Position numbers and translations under genes: made by a program. Positions 1 through 6,193 of a DNA stretch of 6,794 bases are shown piece after piece. Source of the stretch: a bacterium (GTDB taxonomy: Bacteria; UBP15; UBA6099); assembly GCA_029573925.1 (NCBI GenBank), contig JAKQBV010000530.1:1-6794 (forward strand). The letters run 5' to 3'. The notes beneath the pieces are model-generated. The model was not told the DNA's origin, did not search any database, and saw nothing but the letters and a program-made list of their open reading frames with translations. Within the stretch, counting starts at the first letter, position 1. The number at the start of each line of letters is the position of its first letter.

Positions 1-2610
1 ATTCAGCGAGTTCACGCCGAGGTTGTACGCGCGAGCGTCCGGCATCGAGAAGTCAAACTTGTGCGAATCGATGTTGTCAGAGTTCGCCTGAACGTCAGAC
101 GGACGCTTTGTTATCGTCACATCCACAACCATAGCGCTGCCGCCAGATTCAAAGAGAATCTTGCTTCCGTCCGGAGACCATGTGGGATTCGTTCCGGACA
201 CGCCAAGATCGAATTCCTGCTCCATTACGAGATTGTAAACCTTAATGGCCCCTCCGCTTTCATAGACTATATTGTCGCCGTCGGAAGACCAGTCGGGGTT
301 TGTCCCCGCCACGCCGGGACTGTCAGAAGAAACCGCTCCGGTGGCGAAATCGATGATAACCAGACTTCCGCCGTCGTCAACGACAAGCTGCGAGTTGTCA
401 TATTTCCACGACGGATTGTTGTAGTTGTTCCCGCCGAAAGTCAGTTGGTTGACCGCCATCGCGCCGGTGACTCCCGTGCACGAGGTGGAGGCGTTAGCGT
501 AATATATATTTCCATTCTCTATCCACGCCACCATGTCTCCGCCGTTAGACATCGCTATGTCCGAGGCGTCGTCTGTCAGGGAATCGCTTGCGAATGAGTA
601 TGTCGTTCCATTGAGCGTGTAGATATCTCTCACGTTCTGGCCGGGAGTTGAGCGGTTTGAGATGAACCACATGTCCCCGCCCTTGTAAGCCGCCCCATAA
701 TCGTTCCATGTGAGCCATTCGGCGGTTCCGGGTATCGGGTCCAGCGGGTCGGGAATCGTATCGCCGTCGGTGTCCACGTTGGACGGAACTTGGGTCGGGT
801 CTATTGAGTCAAGCGCGCCGGGATATTGACCGCTGGCGGAATCCAGCGGATTTCCAAGACGCGCTCCTGAGCCGTCCCAGTTCGCTCCGAAAGGATTGTT
901 CGAAGCCAGATATGTGTTGTCGTATATCAAATCATAGTTGGCGTGATCGAGGAATCCGTCCGCGTCCAAGTCCGGGTCTCCCGAAAGAGACCACGCAGGA
1001 ATGCTTCCCACCAAGTTTGAGTTGGAGCCTGCCGCAACCTCGATTACATCGGGGAATCCGTCTCCGTCCCTGTCTCTGCGGTTCATAACAGTCGGGTTCG
1101 CCAATATAGCGGTAGAAGCGTCTTCGCCTGATCTTATAACTACGCGGATGAAAGCCGTTCCATTCGAATTTAGGTCAATATTCGTGTCCGTGGTGTAGCT
1201 GAAAGTCTGAAGTCCGCCCGTGCCTGTGCTTGCCGTCAAATTGCCCCAAGAAACGCCGTCATCCGACCATTGTATTCTGAAGGCATGTCCGCTTTTTACG
1301 GAAACGCTGATTCTGTCCAGACTTCGAGAGACCGCGCCGGCGGAAGTGTCCATCGTAAATGTTCTTACATTGGTGTTGACCGGGCCGAGGTCAACGAAGC
1401 TGTTCACCACGCCGCTGAGCGCGACCGGAACCGGGCCGGGAGCGTTCACGCTGTTAATCGTTATCGCGGTGGCGAAATTCACCGGCTCGTCGAGGACAAC
1501 TCTCACAGCGTCGTATGTGGTCGCGCCGCCTACGGCGTGAGTTGCCGGCCCGCCGACGCTAACTCCTGAAAAAACCGAAACCCACGCGCTCGTCCCGGAA
1601 TCCCTGACTTGGACGGTGTAATTCATTCCCGCCGTCACAGTGACGGTAAGGTCTTCCACGAGCGTGGCTCCGCCTGTGAATGTTCTTGTTCGGGTGTTGG
1701 CTTGCGACACAGTCGACATGTCAGTGGAATCGACGAATCCTGTGGAAGCGATGGTGTATATAGGAAGCGCCGCGCTGAGCGACGCGCCGACTTCCGTGGC
1801 GTCCGCGTCGTTGTTGTCTATTCCGACGACCCATCCATCGCCGTCCGCGTCGATCTGATTAGGGGCCGACGCGCCCACGAAGTTCAAAACGTCGTTGATA
1901 ACGCCGACCGGCCCGACATCGTAGTATCCGTCGCCGTCGGGATCGACCAGCACATAGGGGTCGTGAGTGAATTGGGATGCCACTCCGATAGCTGTGTTTG
2001 TCGCCGGATCAATCGTCTGGATAAACGCTCTGTCCGTCGTGCCCGCCCCTCCGGGACGCGTCGCGTCCGAACTCACTTCGTCTATGTAAAGAATCTGATT
2101 GTTCGCCGCCCAGCTTGCGCTGTGCGCCGTTCCAGTGGAGACGACAGTCTGCAGCGTAGCCCCGTCTGCCACGATGTCCTCGACAATGTCTCCCTGAAGT
2201 ATTTTTTTGGTGTTGTACAACGTCGAATAAGCTATCTGGTCGATTTCCTTGACTAACGCCCTTGCTTCCATGTTGAGCTTGGTGCGGTCAGAACAATCGT
2301 CCCGCAAAACCGCTTCGTTGGACGCTCTCACCGCAAGGCTCTTCAACTGGACGAGAATATCGCCGATTGTTGCCATTGAAGAGTCCATTATGCGCGTCAT
2401 CCTGATGGACTCTTCCACGTTCGCGATGGCGGTTGACAGCGATCTGGCCTTTGCGTTCATGCCGTCTCGTATGGCGAGGCCCGACGGGTCGTCCGCCGCG
2501 CGGTTGATTTTCAACCCGGATGAAAGCCGTTCTGACGCCGTCTTCATCTCTAAGAATCTCATATGGAGATTGTTGACGTTCAAAGAGCCTATAGCATTGT
2601 CGATTTTCAT
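1..2610 (-). CDS. fliC: Giant flagellin with a TolB-like propeller and calcium-loop insert (3' end outside window)
   Basis: This is the subunit of the flagellar filament, exported by the flagellar type III system; 870 codons are present with no stop before the edge. Residues 1-140 are a classic flagellin D0/D1 domain: RLSSGLKINRAADDPSGLAI at 28-47, SLAVRASNEA at 91-100 and EIDQIAYSTLYNTKKIL at 122-138. Residues 852-870 (FDFSMPDARAYNLGVNSLN) resemble the entry to the C-terminal D1/D0 helices. The insert (about 141-850) holds, in order: a PD40-like blade (164-205, SASWAANNQILYIDE), DxDxDG loops at 223 and 254, two similar beta-sandwich units (about 291-395 and 404-509), DxDxDG loops at 513, 547 and 613, then five blades (647-832, for example NPTWSPDGSKILFES). 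Usual flagellins have about 270-600 residues. Start: AAGGAG six bases before ATG, with a sigma-28 promoter about 310 nt upstream. FlgL is excluded by the N-terminal motif. Flagellin identity is very secure; domain names inside the insert are inference from pattern. Confidence 0.95.
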   Translation of the reverse strand, partial: MKIDNAIGSLNVNNLHMRFLEMKTASERLSSGLKINRAADDPSGLAIRDGMNAKARSLSTAIANVEESIRMTRIMDSSMATIGDILVQLKSLAVRASNEAVLRDDCSDRTKLNMEARALVKEIDQIAYSTLYNTKKILQGDIVEDIVADGATLQTVVSTGTAHSASWAANNQILYIDEVSSDATRPGGAGTTDRAFIQTIDPATNTAIGVASQFTHDPYVLVDPDGDGYYDVGPVGVINDVLNFVGASAPNQIDADGDGWVVGIDNNDADATEVGASLSAALPIYTIASTGFVDSTDMSTVSQANTRTRTFTGGATLVEDLTVTVTAGMNYTVQVRDSGTSAWVSVFSGVSVGGPATHAVGGATTYDAVRVVLDEPVNFATAITINSVNAPGPVPVALSGVVNSFVDLGPVNTNVRTFTMDTSAGAVSRSLDRISVSVKSGHAFRIQWSDDGVSWGNLTASTGTGGLQTFSYTTDTNIDLNSNGTAFIRVVIRSGEDASTAILANPTVMNRRDRDGDGFPDVIEVAAGSNSNLVGSIPAWSLSGDPDLDADGFLDHANYDLIYDNTYLASNNPFGANWDGSGARLGNPLDSASGQYPGALDSIDPTQVPSNVDTDGDTIPDPLDPIPGTAEWLTWNDYGAAYKGGDMWFISNRSTPGQNVRDIYTLNGTTYSFASDSLTDDASDIAMSNGGDMVAWIENGNIYYANASTSCTGVTGAMAVNQLTFGGNNYNNPSWKYDNSQLVVDDGGSLVIIDFATGAVSSDSPGVAGTNPDWSSDGDNIVYESGGAIKVYNLVMEQEFDLGVSGTNPTWSPDGSKILFESGGSAMVVDVTITKRPSDVQANSDNIDSHKFDFSMPDARAYNLGVNSLN
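115..672 (-). other. Five C-terminal PD40/TolB-like propeller blades inside the flagellin
   Basis: Residues about 647-832 repeat the blade pattern 'xNPxWSxDGxxIxYES-GG-xIxVxD'. Clear copies start at residues 731 (NNPSWKYDNSQLVVDDGGSL), 770 (TNPDWSSDGDNIVYESGGAI) and 807 (TNPTWSPDGSKILFESGGSA). Weaker copies lie at about 647 and 682. TolB is six-bladed; a sixth blade candidate sits near the start of the insert (residues 164-205). PD40 propellers usually bind proteins or peptides, but no ligand can be read from this sequence. Confidence 0.75.
1084..1740 (-). repeat. Two tandem divergent beta-sandwich units in the flagellin insert
   Basis: Residues 291-395 and 404-509 align with each other: GFVDSTDMSTVSQANTRTRTF against SFVDLGPVNTNVRTF, then LTVTVTAGMNYTVQVRDSG against RISVSVKSGHAFRIQWSDDG, then VRVVLDEPVNFATAITI against IRVVIRSGEDASTAILA. 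The pattern 'FRIQWSDDGVSW ... FIRVVI' resembles F5/8 type C (discoidin) and other carbohydrate-binding sandwiches. That family name is only a suggestion; the internal duplication is visible directly in the protein. Confidence 0.6.
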
Positions 2611-2616
2611 GTCCAA

Positions 2617-2622
2617 CTCCTT
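2617..2622 (-). promoter_or_regulatory. Ribosome binding site of the flagellin
   Basis: AAGGAG lies six bases before the ATG at 2610. It fixes the flagellin start exactly where the family's N-terminus (MKIDNAIGSL) should begin. Confidence 0.85.
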
Positions 2623-2710
2623 TTGTTTGCTATACGCGCGTCCGCGCGCGCATCCGCATACGCGGAATAACCACGACAAGCCCTGCCGATATCGCGCGAA
2701 TACGATGAAA

Positions 2711-2787
2711 CAGAGCCGATCGCCCTCTCAGGAAACGAAGTACGCAAACTTCGTCTCCCCCTCCGTGGGAGAAAGCGACAGGCCCTA
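2711..2787 (-). ncRNA. Candidate three-way-junction RNA in the flagellin leader
   Basis: On the minus strand the arm 2787-2775 (UAGGGCCUGUCGC) can pair with 2723-2711 (GCGAUCGGCUCUG) over 13 positions, with one mismatch and three G-U pairs. It encloses two adjacent hairpins: UCUCCC/GGGAGA (2772-2767 with 2759-2754, seven-base loop) and ACGAAGU/ACUUCGU (2754-2748 with 2741-2735, six-base loop); these share base 2754. A 12-base linker (2734-2724 region) closes the junction. No known riboswitch or ribozyme core was recognised. Pairing was found by eye; no folding energy or covariation is available. Confidence 0.35.
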
Positions 2788-2845
2788 ATCGCGCGCGCCT
2801 ATGTCACAGCGCCTTCCACATCCTTGCGGAAGTATGTAAATGCGA

Positions 2846-2881
2846 CGTTTGGTTATGCGCATATTCCGACATAACCAAACG
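2846..2881. repeat. Perfect 12-bp inverted repeat in the flagellin leader
   Basis: CGTTTGGTTATG (2846-2857) and CATAACCAAACG (2870-2881) are exact reverse complements with a 12-base loop. It lies about 40-75 nt after the predicted transcription start. No T-run follows on either strand, so it is not a standard intrinsic terminator. A 5' stabilising hairpin or an operator for a dimeric regulator are both possible. Confidence 0.7.
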
Positions 2882-2926
2882 CTCGAATCCCCCCAATGCG
2901 AGATTCGTATATTTATCTCTCTCTTG

Positions 2927-2953
2927 TTATCGGCTGTTCTGATTAAAAGTTTA
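2927..2953 (-). promoter_or_regulatory. Sigma-28 (FliA) promoter of the flagellin gene
   Basis: Read on the minus strand: TAAACTTT (2953-2946), an 11-base spacer, then GCCGATAA (2934-2927). The enterobacterial FliA consensus is TAAAGTTT-N11-GCCGATAA, so the -10 is exact, the -35 matches 7 of 8 and the spacing is ideal. It faces the flagellin, which is the expected class-3 target. Transcription should start near 2920. Confidence 0.88.
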
Positions 2954-2970
2954 TAGTTATCGAAATAAAT

Positions 2971-3008
2971 ATCGCGCGTTCATTTCTTATAGCAAGTTTG
3001 CGCGCGAT
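2971..3008 (-). terminator. Inverted repeat between lipoprotein gene and flagellin promoter, possible weak terminator
   Basis: ATCGCGCG (2971-2978) and CGCGCGAT (3001-3008) form a perfect 8-bp GC-rich stem with a 22-base loop, followed on the minus strand by ATTTATTT. The loop is long for an intrinsic terminator and the T-run is interrupted. It would separate the upstream operon from the flagellin promoter, which begins 18 bases further on. It could instead be a protein-binding site upstream of the -35. Confidence 0.35.
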
Positions 3009-3040
3009 TAATTTGCGTTGAGACGACATTTGATCAGCGG

Positions 3041-3060
3041 CGTTGAATAGTCATTCAACG
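3041..3060 (-). repeat. Hairpin over the stop codon of the FecR-SUMF1 gene
   Basis: CGTTGAAT (3041-3048) and ATTCAACG (3053-3060) are exact reverse complements with a 4-base loop; the stem and loop include the stop codon at 3051-3053. No T-run follows on the minus strand, so it is more likely an mRNA 3' hairpin than an intrinsic terminator. Confidence 0.5.
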
Positions 3061-4352
3061 GGAGCATCATCGCAGCATCTGAAGCCTACGCCGGTAAACC
3101 CCAAATCCATTGTTGAGTAGACGCCCGGTCTCGCGCAAGCGGACTGTTCAGGCCCCGTTAGCCACGACCCGCCCCTTCTTTCTTTAAGCCCGCTGTTTGC
3201 AAGATAATGCCTATAATCTTCCGATGTGTATTCCCACAGGTTTCCTGACATATCGAAAGCGCCGTATTCATTTGTGCAGAGAGGATAAGCGCCCGAAGGC
3301 TGAAGCTTAGTTCCTGCTATGTTGCAGGCGGACACATCGTAGTAATCGCCATATGGATACAGAGATTTGCGAGGCCCGCGGCATGCGCGGTTCCACTCCG
3401 GGCCGGAACACAACCGCTTTCCGGCTTCCGCGCATTTCTCTTCCGCCTCTTTTGGGGAAAGCGTCTCCATCGGCATCCGCCCTGCTTCATTCGGAAACTC
3501 GTAAATGTCCACACAGAATGAATCCACGAACACCGCGTCGGCTTTCCCGCCCTTTGGCCTTTCAATCACCACATACCCGGCGGGTATTTCAACAGTTTTA
3601 TCTCTACATCGGCCAGCTCCGATTTTTGCCGCCTCGTCCGCAAGGCCTCCGGCGTCAAGAACATCGTTCCATGCCGACAGATATTTCATCATTTTTGCTA
3701 TGTCAAATCCATCCGGCCCGCTTCTGGCTCCGCTTATTCCGAAAAACGCCGCCTTGTCTTGCTTGAGAAGAATCGACTGCTCGTCAACATCAGTTATGTC
3801 GGCTTCCCCCGCCATGCAGTAGAATTCCGAGCCTCTCTGCGCGGCGCTTACTTCGATTCCGCCTTCTCTGACGAAAAGCCTCGCCTTTCCCATCCTTGCA
3901 ACCGCTGAGAAAGTTTCTACCTCGAAAGGCTTGGTTCTTCTCTCAGACCACCGCGTTTTTGCGACAATATACGCTTCGCCCCGGTAGAGCGCGACGCCCC
4001 TCGACGGACCTTTTCTTTCTTCATCCTTTGTTTCCGGACGAATCCCCAATATCAAAGCTTCGGAGCCGCCTGCCAGCCTTGCGTCCCCGCCGTCTCTGAA
4101 AACTATCAGCGCGGCAGCTTTTTCTCCGGTTCTTATCCTGTCTCCGGCATCCAGCGAATAGCCCTCTGATACCTGCTTCCACTCGACTTCCTCCGCGGCA
4201 AGTTTCCACGCTTCGCCTGAAACAGCGGAGACAACCGCAAACGGCACAGCCATGTCGCCGGCGCATCCCGAACAAAACGCGGCGATTAATAACAGGGACA
4301 TCGTCCATGCCACTCTGCGAAATCCGCGTTCTCTGTTTTTTTTATCTGACAT
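3051..4352 (-). CDS. Predicted lipoprotein with FecR-like and SUMF1/FGE-like domains
   Basis: With this start the protein has 433 residues. A basic n-region and a hydrophobic stretch (residues 14-26, VAWTMSLLLIAAF) lead to a lipobox-like CSGC with the acylated cysteine at 30, so it is probably anchored to a membrane and faces the periplasm or surface. Residues about 41-204 resemble FecR ('VSGEAW', 'GDRIRTGEKAAALIVF'). Residues about 255-427 are a SUMF1 fold: GKRLCSGPEWNRACRGP, DMSGNLWEYTSED at 367-379, RGGSW at 393-397 and GFRC at 423-426. Where catalytic FGE has Cys-x4-Cys just after GGS(Y/F), this protein reads LTGPEQS, so formylglycine formation is unlikely; many SUMF1 members serve as binding or structural domains. 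The frame stays open upstream to a TTG at 4460 overlapping the mtaB stop; 4352 (ATG) was chosen because it gives a normal signal peptide, but no strong ribosome site precedes it (GGATGG, eight bases away). ATG 4364 is also possible. Confidence 0.85.
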   Translation of the reverse strand: MSDKKNRERGFRRVAWTMSLLLIAAFCSGCAGDMAVPFAVVSAVSGEAWKLAAEEVEWKQVSEGYSLDAGDRIRTGEKAAALIVFRDGGDARLAGGSEALILGIRPETKDEERKGPSRGVALYRGEAYIVAKTRWSERRTKPFEVETFSAVARMGKARLFVREGGIEVSAAQRGSEFYCMAGEADITDVDEQSILLKQDKAAFFGISGARSGPDGFDIAKMMKYLSAWNDVLDAGGLADEAAKIGAGRCRDKTVEIPAGYVVIERPKGGKADAVFVDSFCVDIYEFPNEAGRMPMETLSPKEAEEKCAEAGKRLCSGPEWNRACRGPRKSLYPYGDYYDVSACNIAGTKLQPSGAYPLCTNEYGAFDMSGNLWEYTSEDYRHYLANSGLKERRGGSWLTGPEQSACARPGVYSTMDLGFTGVGFRCCDDAPVE

Positions 4353-4453
4353 TTGCGCGACCATCCGCCAAATCCGCCTATTTTTCTTTGCAATTATATC
4401 AAACAATTCCGCCGTAGACCTTGTTTCTTGAGACGAACGGTTGCGGAAACTCG

Positions 4454-5797
4454 TCAGCAATCAATCCTGATATCATCAGCCGTCATTCCATCAGAAAAAA
4501 GGGCGCGCAGAGAGCCGTATGCGATTCGGCCTTTCAGTTCATCCGCGCCTTCTGCAAACACGCGGATATAGTTGCGCGTAAGACCCGTCAGCCTCCCAGT
4601 CGCAGGATCGCGGCGCGACTCGAATAGAATCTCCGCGCGTTCACCCACATGCCGGAGCCTGAATTCTTCTCCTAGCCGCTTTTTTATCTCTGACAGTTCT
4701 CTCGCCCGCCTTTTTTTTATCTCATCAGAAACCTGCCCCGGCATCCCGGCTGCAGGCGTTCCTTCGCGCGGCGAATATCTGAATATATGCAGATGCGACG
4801 GCCTTGTCGATTCGAGCAACGCTTTCGTTCGCAGATGATTTTCGTCGCTCTCGCCGGGAAATCCCACAATCACGTCCGCTCCTATCGCGGCTTCAGGAAA
4901 AATTTCTCTTAATGAGTCAACCGAGCGGCGGTATTCTTCCGAAGTATAGCCTCTTCTCATCATCCTCAGTATGGAGTCGTCCCCGCTCTGAAGGGAAACA
5001 TGGAAATGGCCGCAGATTTTGTCCTTGCCGTTTTTTAGCGCGGCAAGAAAACCGGGCGAAATCTCTCCGGGATCGATTGATCCCAGCCTTATTCTGCGAA
5101 TTCCGTTCACATCAATCAAAGCGCGCAGCAGGTCGGCCAGAGTTTTGTTTTCTTCGGAACCTCTTCCATATCTACCTATGTGAACGCCAGTGAGAACAAT
5201 TTCCTCGTAACCGTTCGCAGCCAGCCGGGCCGCCATGCCGACAGCCGCGTCCATAGGCGCGCTTCTTTCCTTTCCTCTGGCGATAGGCACTATGCAGTAT
5301 GAACACCGCCTGTCGCATCCTTCCTGAATCCTAAGAAATGCCCTGTCGCGCCCCGCCATTCCTTCTATTTCCATGACGCGGAACTTCTTCTGGCCGGACA
5401 CATCGCCAACAGCCCAGCGCGGCGCGCCCTCCCCTGCATTCAATGCTTCATCTACAAGCTCAGGGATGCGGTCTTTTTCAAGCGTTCCGGAAATAATGTC
5501 TATGCCGGGAACCATCGATTCGATCTCGCCGGGATTGACTTGAGAGTAGCAGCCTGTCGCCACCACTACCGAGCCGGGATTGGCGTTTTTCATGGCGACG
5601 GCTCGCCGCAGAATCTGACGGCATTGGTGGTCCGTCGATCCTGTCACCGAACATGTGTTAACGACATAGACATCGGCAGCAATATCCTTCGAAAACGGGA
5701 CGGACTCATACCCCGCTCGCTCGAAAGCGAACCTAATCGCTTCGGTATCGGCCTGATTCAGTTTGCAGCCCAGAGTCACAAGCGCGACGCGTCTCAT
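4454..5797 (-). CDS. mtaB: tRNA (N6-threonylcarbamoyladenosine37-C2) methylthiotransferase MtaB
   Basis: A radical-SAM enzyme of the cytoplasm that adds a methylthio group to t6A37 of tRNAs reading ANN codons, giving ms2t6A. Its 447 residues match the family length. The N-terminal UPF0004 domain binds one 4Fe-4S cluster through Cys11 (TLGCKLNQADTE), Cys49 (VNTCSVTG) and Cys83 (ATGCYSQ). The radical-SAM cluster motif CDRRCSYC gives Cys161, Cys165 and Cys168. SLQSGDDSILRMMRRGYT and ADVIVGFPGE are also family landmarks; a TRAM-like RNA-binding part follows from about 384. 'TLGCKLNQ' and the lack of MiaB signatures favour MtaB over MiaB or RimO. The start at 5797 is supported by GGGAGG seven bases upstream; an ATG at 5845 in frame is less likely. 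It lies 72 nt after the STAS gene and is probably co-transcribed with it. Confidence 0.95.
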   Translation of the reverse strand: MRRVALVTLGCKLNQADTEAIRFAFERAGYESVPFSKDIAADVYVVNTCSVTGSTDHQCRQILRRAVAMKNANPGSVVVATGCYSQVNPGEIESMVPGIDIISGTLEKDRIPELVDEALNAGEGAPRWAVGDVSGQKKFRVMEIEGMAGRDRAFLRIQEGCDRRCSYCIVPIARGKERSAPMDAAVGMAARLAANGYEEIVLTGVHIGRYGRGSEENKTLADLLRALIDVNGIRRIRLGSIDPGEISPGFLAALKNGKDKICGHFHVSLQSGDDSILRMMRRGYTSEEYRRSVDSLREIFPEAAIGADVIVGFPGESDENHLRTKALLESTRPSHLHIFRYSPREGTPAAGMPGQVSDEIKKRRARELSEIKKRLGEEFRLRHVGERAEILFESRRDPATGRLTGLTRNYIRVFAEGADELKGRIAYGSLRALFSDGMTADDIRIDC

Positions 5798-5804
5798 CCA
5801 ACCG

Positions 5805-5810
5805 CCTCCC
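5805..5810 (-). promoter_or_regulatory. Ribosome binding site of mtaB
   Basis: GGGAGG seven bases before ATG 5797. It decides for this start over the upstream in-frame ATG at 5845 and gives the expected N-terminus MRRVALVTLGCK. Confidence 0.8.
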
Positions 5811-5869
5811 GGAGATATTCTACACGCGAGAGCGCGGCGGCGCATTCATTGACATATTTTTGTGTGATT

Positions 5870-6187
5870 TTAGAGTTCTTCTTCCGAGCGGACGAAACGT
5901 ATCACTTGGTTCATGCGAGTCCGAAGCATCGATTCGAGCGCGACGTTTCTGGCGTTCAGAACCACAAACTCTCCGCCTTCGGCGACTGCTTTCTCATGGA
6001 ACCTCAGAAGTGTTCCGATCACGCTTGAGTTGATAACAGGGGATTCCATGAGGTCCACGCATATGGCATGGTCGCCGGAATCGAACAGCACGGCCAACTG
6101 TTCGGACAAACGGGAGGAGCCCTCAATCATCGACAGGTCTCCGCCCGGACACACAACACAGAATTTTCCTTTTCTGCGAATCCTCAC
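5870..6187 (-). CDS. STAS-domain protein, anti-sigma-factor-antagonist type (paralogue 1)
   Basis: 105 residues, a single STAS domain with nothing else attached. Such proteins (SpoIIAA, RsbV, BtrV) switch partners: in one state they bind an anti-sigma factor or similar kinase, and serine phosphorylation releases it. The segment CVDLMESPVINSSVIGTLLR (43-62) matches the beta-strand/helix with the phosphoserine; the usual Asp-Ser-Ser is Asn53-Ser54-Ser55 here. Alternating strands and helices continue through EGGEFVVLNAR. The start is GTG, supported by GGGGGAG six bases upstream; the overlapping ATG two bases away is out of frame. The last residues are acidic (SEEEL). A candidate promoter lies just upstream, and mtaB follows 72 nt downstream. 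No cognate kinase or phosphatase is in the window, so the target cannot be named. Confidence 0.85.
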   Translation of the reverse strand: MRIRRKGKFCVVCPGGDLSMIEGSSRLSEQLAVLFDSGDHAICVDLMESPVINSSVIGTLLRFHEKAVAEGGEFVVLNARNVALESMLRTRMNQVIRFVRSEEEL

Positions 6188-6193
6188 ATCCGG

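Larger units (their letters stand above)
2611..2920 (-). other. Long 5' leader of the flagellin mRNA, no gene
   Basis: This stretch lies between the predicted sigma-28 transcription start (about 2920) and the flagellin ATG. I find no credible coding sequence on either strand; a five-codon ATG frame near 2822 has no proper ribosome site. It is rich in inverted repeats: 2884-2889/2902-2907, 2846-2857/2870-2881, 2754-2759/2767-2772, 2735-2741/2748-2754 and 2653-2657/2662-2666. The known c-di-GMP (GEMM) core motifs are not recognisable. Leader length depends on the promoter call being right. Confidence 0.6.

Noticed and set aside
141..2190. Flagellinolysin-type metallopeptidase insert
   Set aside because: No HExxH motif occurs in the insert; its content is propeller, calcium loops and sandwich repeats.
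61..2256. Several long plus-strand open frames opposite the flagellin
   Set aside because: They are antisense to a continuous 870-codon flagellin frame with clear family motifs; their products are rich in Arg/His/Val and look like mirror translations with no recognisable domain.
2711..2787. Hammerhead ribozyme on the plus strand (GAAAC, stem, GUC pattern seen)
   Set aside because: GAAAC-stem-GUC is present, but the required CUGANGA core after the next stem is missing (GAAAGCG instead).
2611..2920. c-di-GMP (GEMM) riboswitch in the flagellin leader
   Set aside because: The conserved core stretches of GEMM-I, such as CGCACAGGGCAAACC-like bases, were not found on the coding strand.
3041..3060. 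Intrinsic terminator at the end of the lipoprotein gene
   Set aside because: The hairpin is perfect, but no run of T follows on the minus strand and the stem contains the stop codon; kept only as an inverted repeat.
3051..4352. True formylglycine-generating enzyme (sulfatase activator)
   Set aside because: The Cys-x4-Cys pair expected right after GGS(Y/F) is absent, and no sulfatase gene is in the window.
5540..6028. Plus-strand open frame over the mtaB start and the STAS gene
   Set aside because: It lies antisense to two well-identified genes and has no recognisable domain or ribosome site worth noting.
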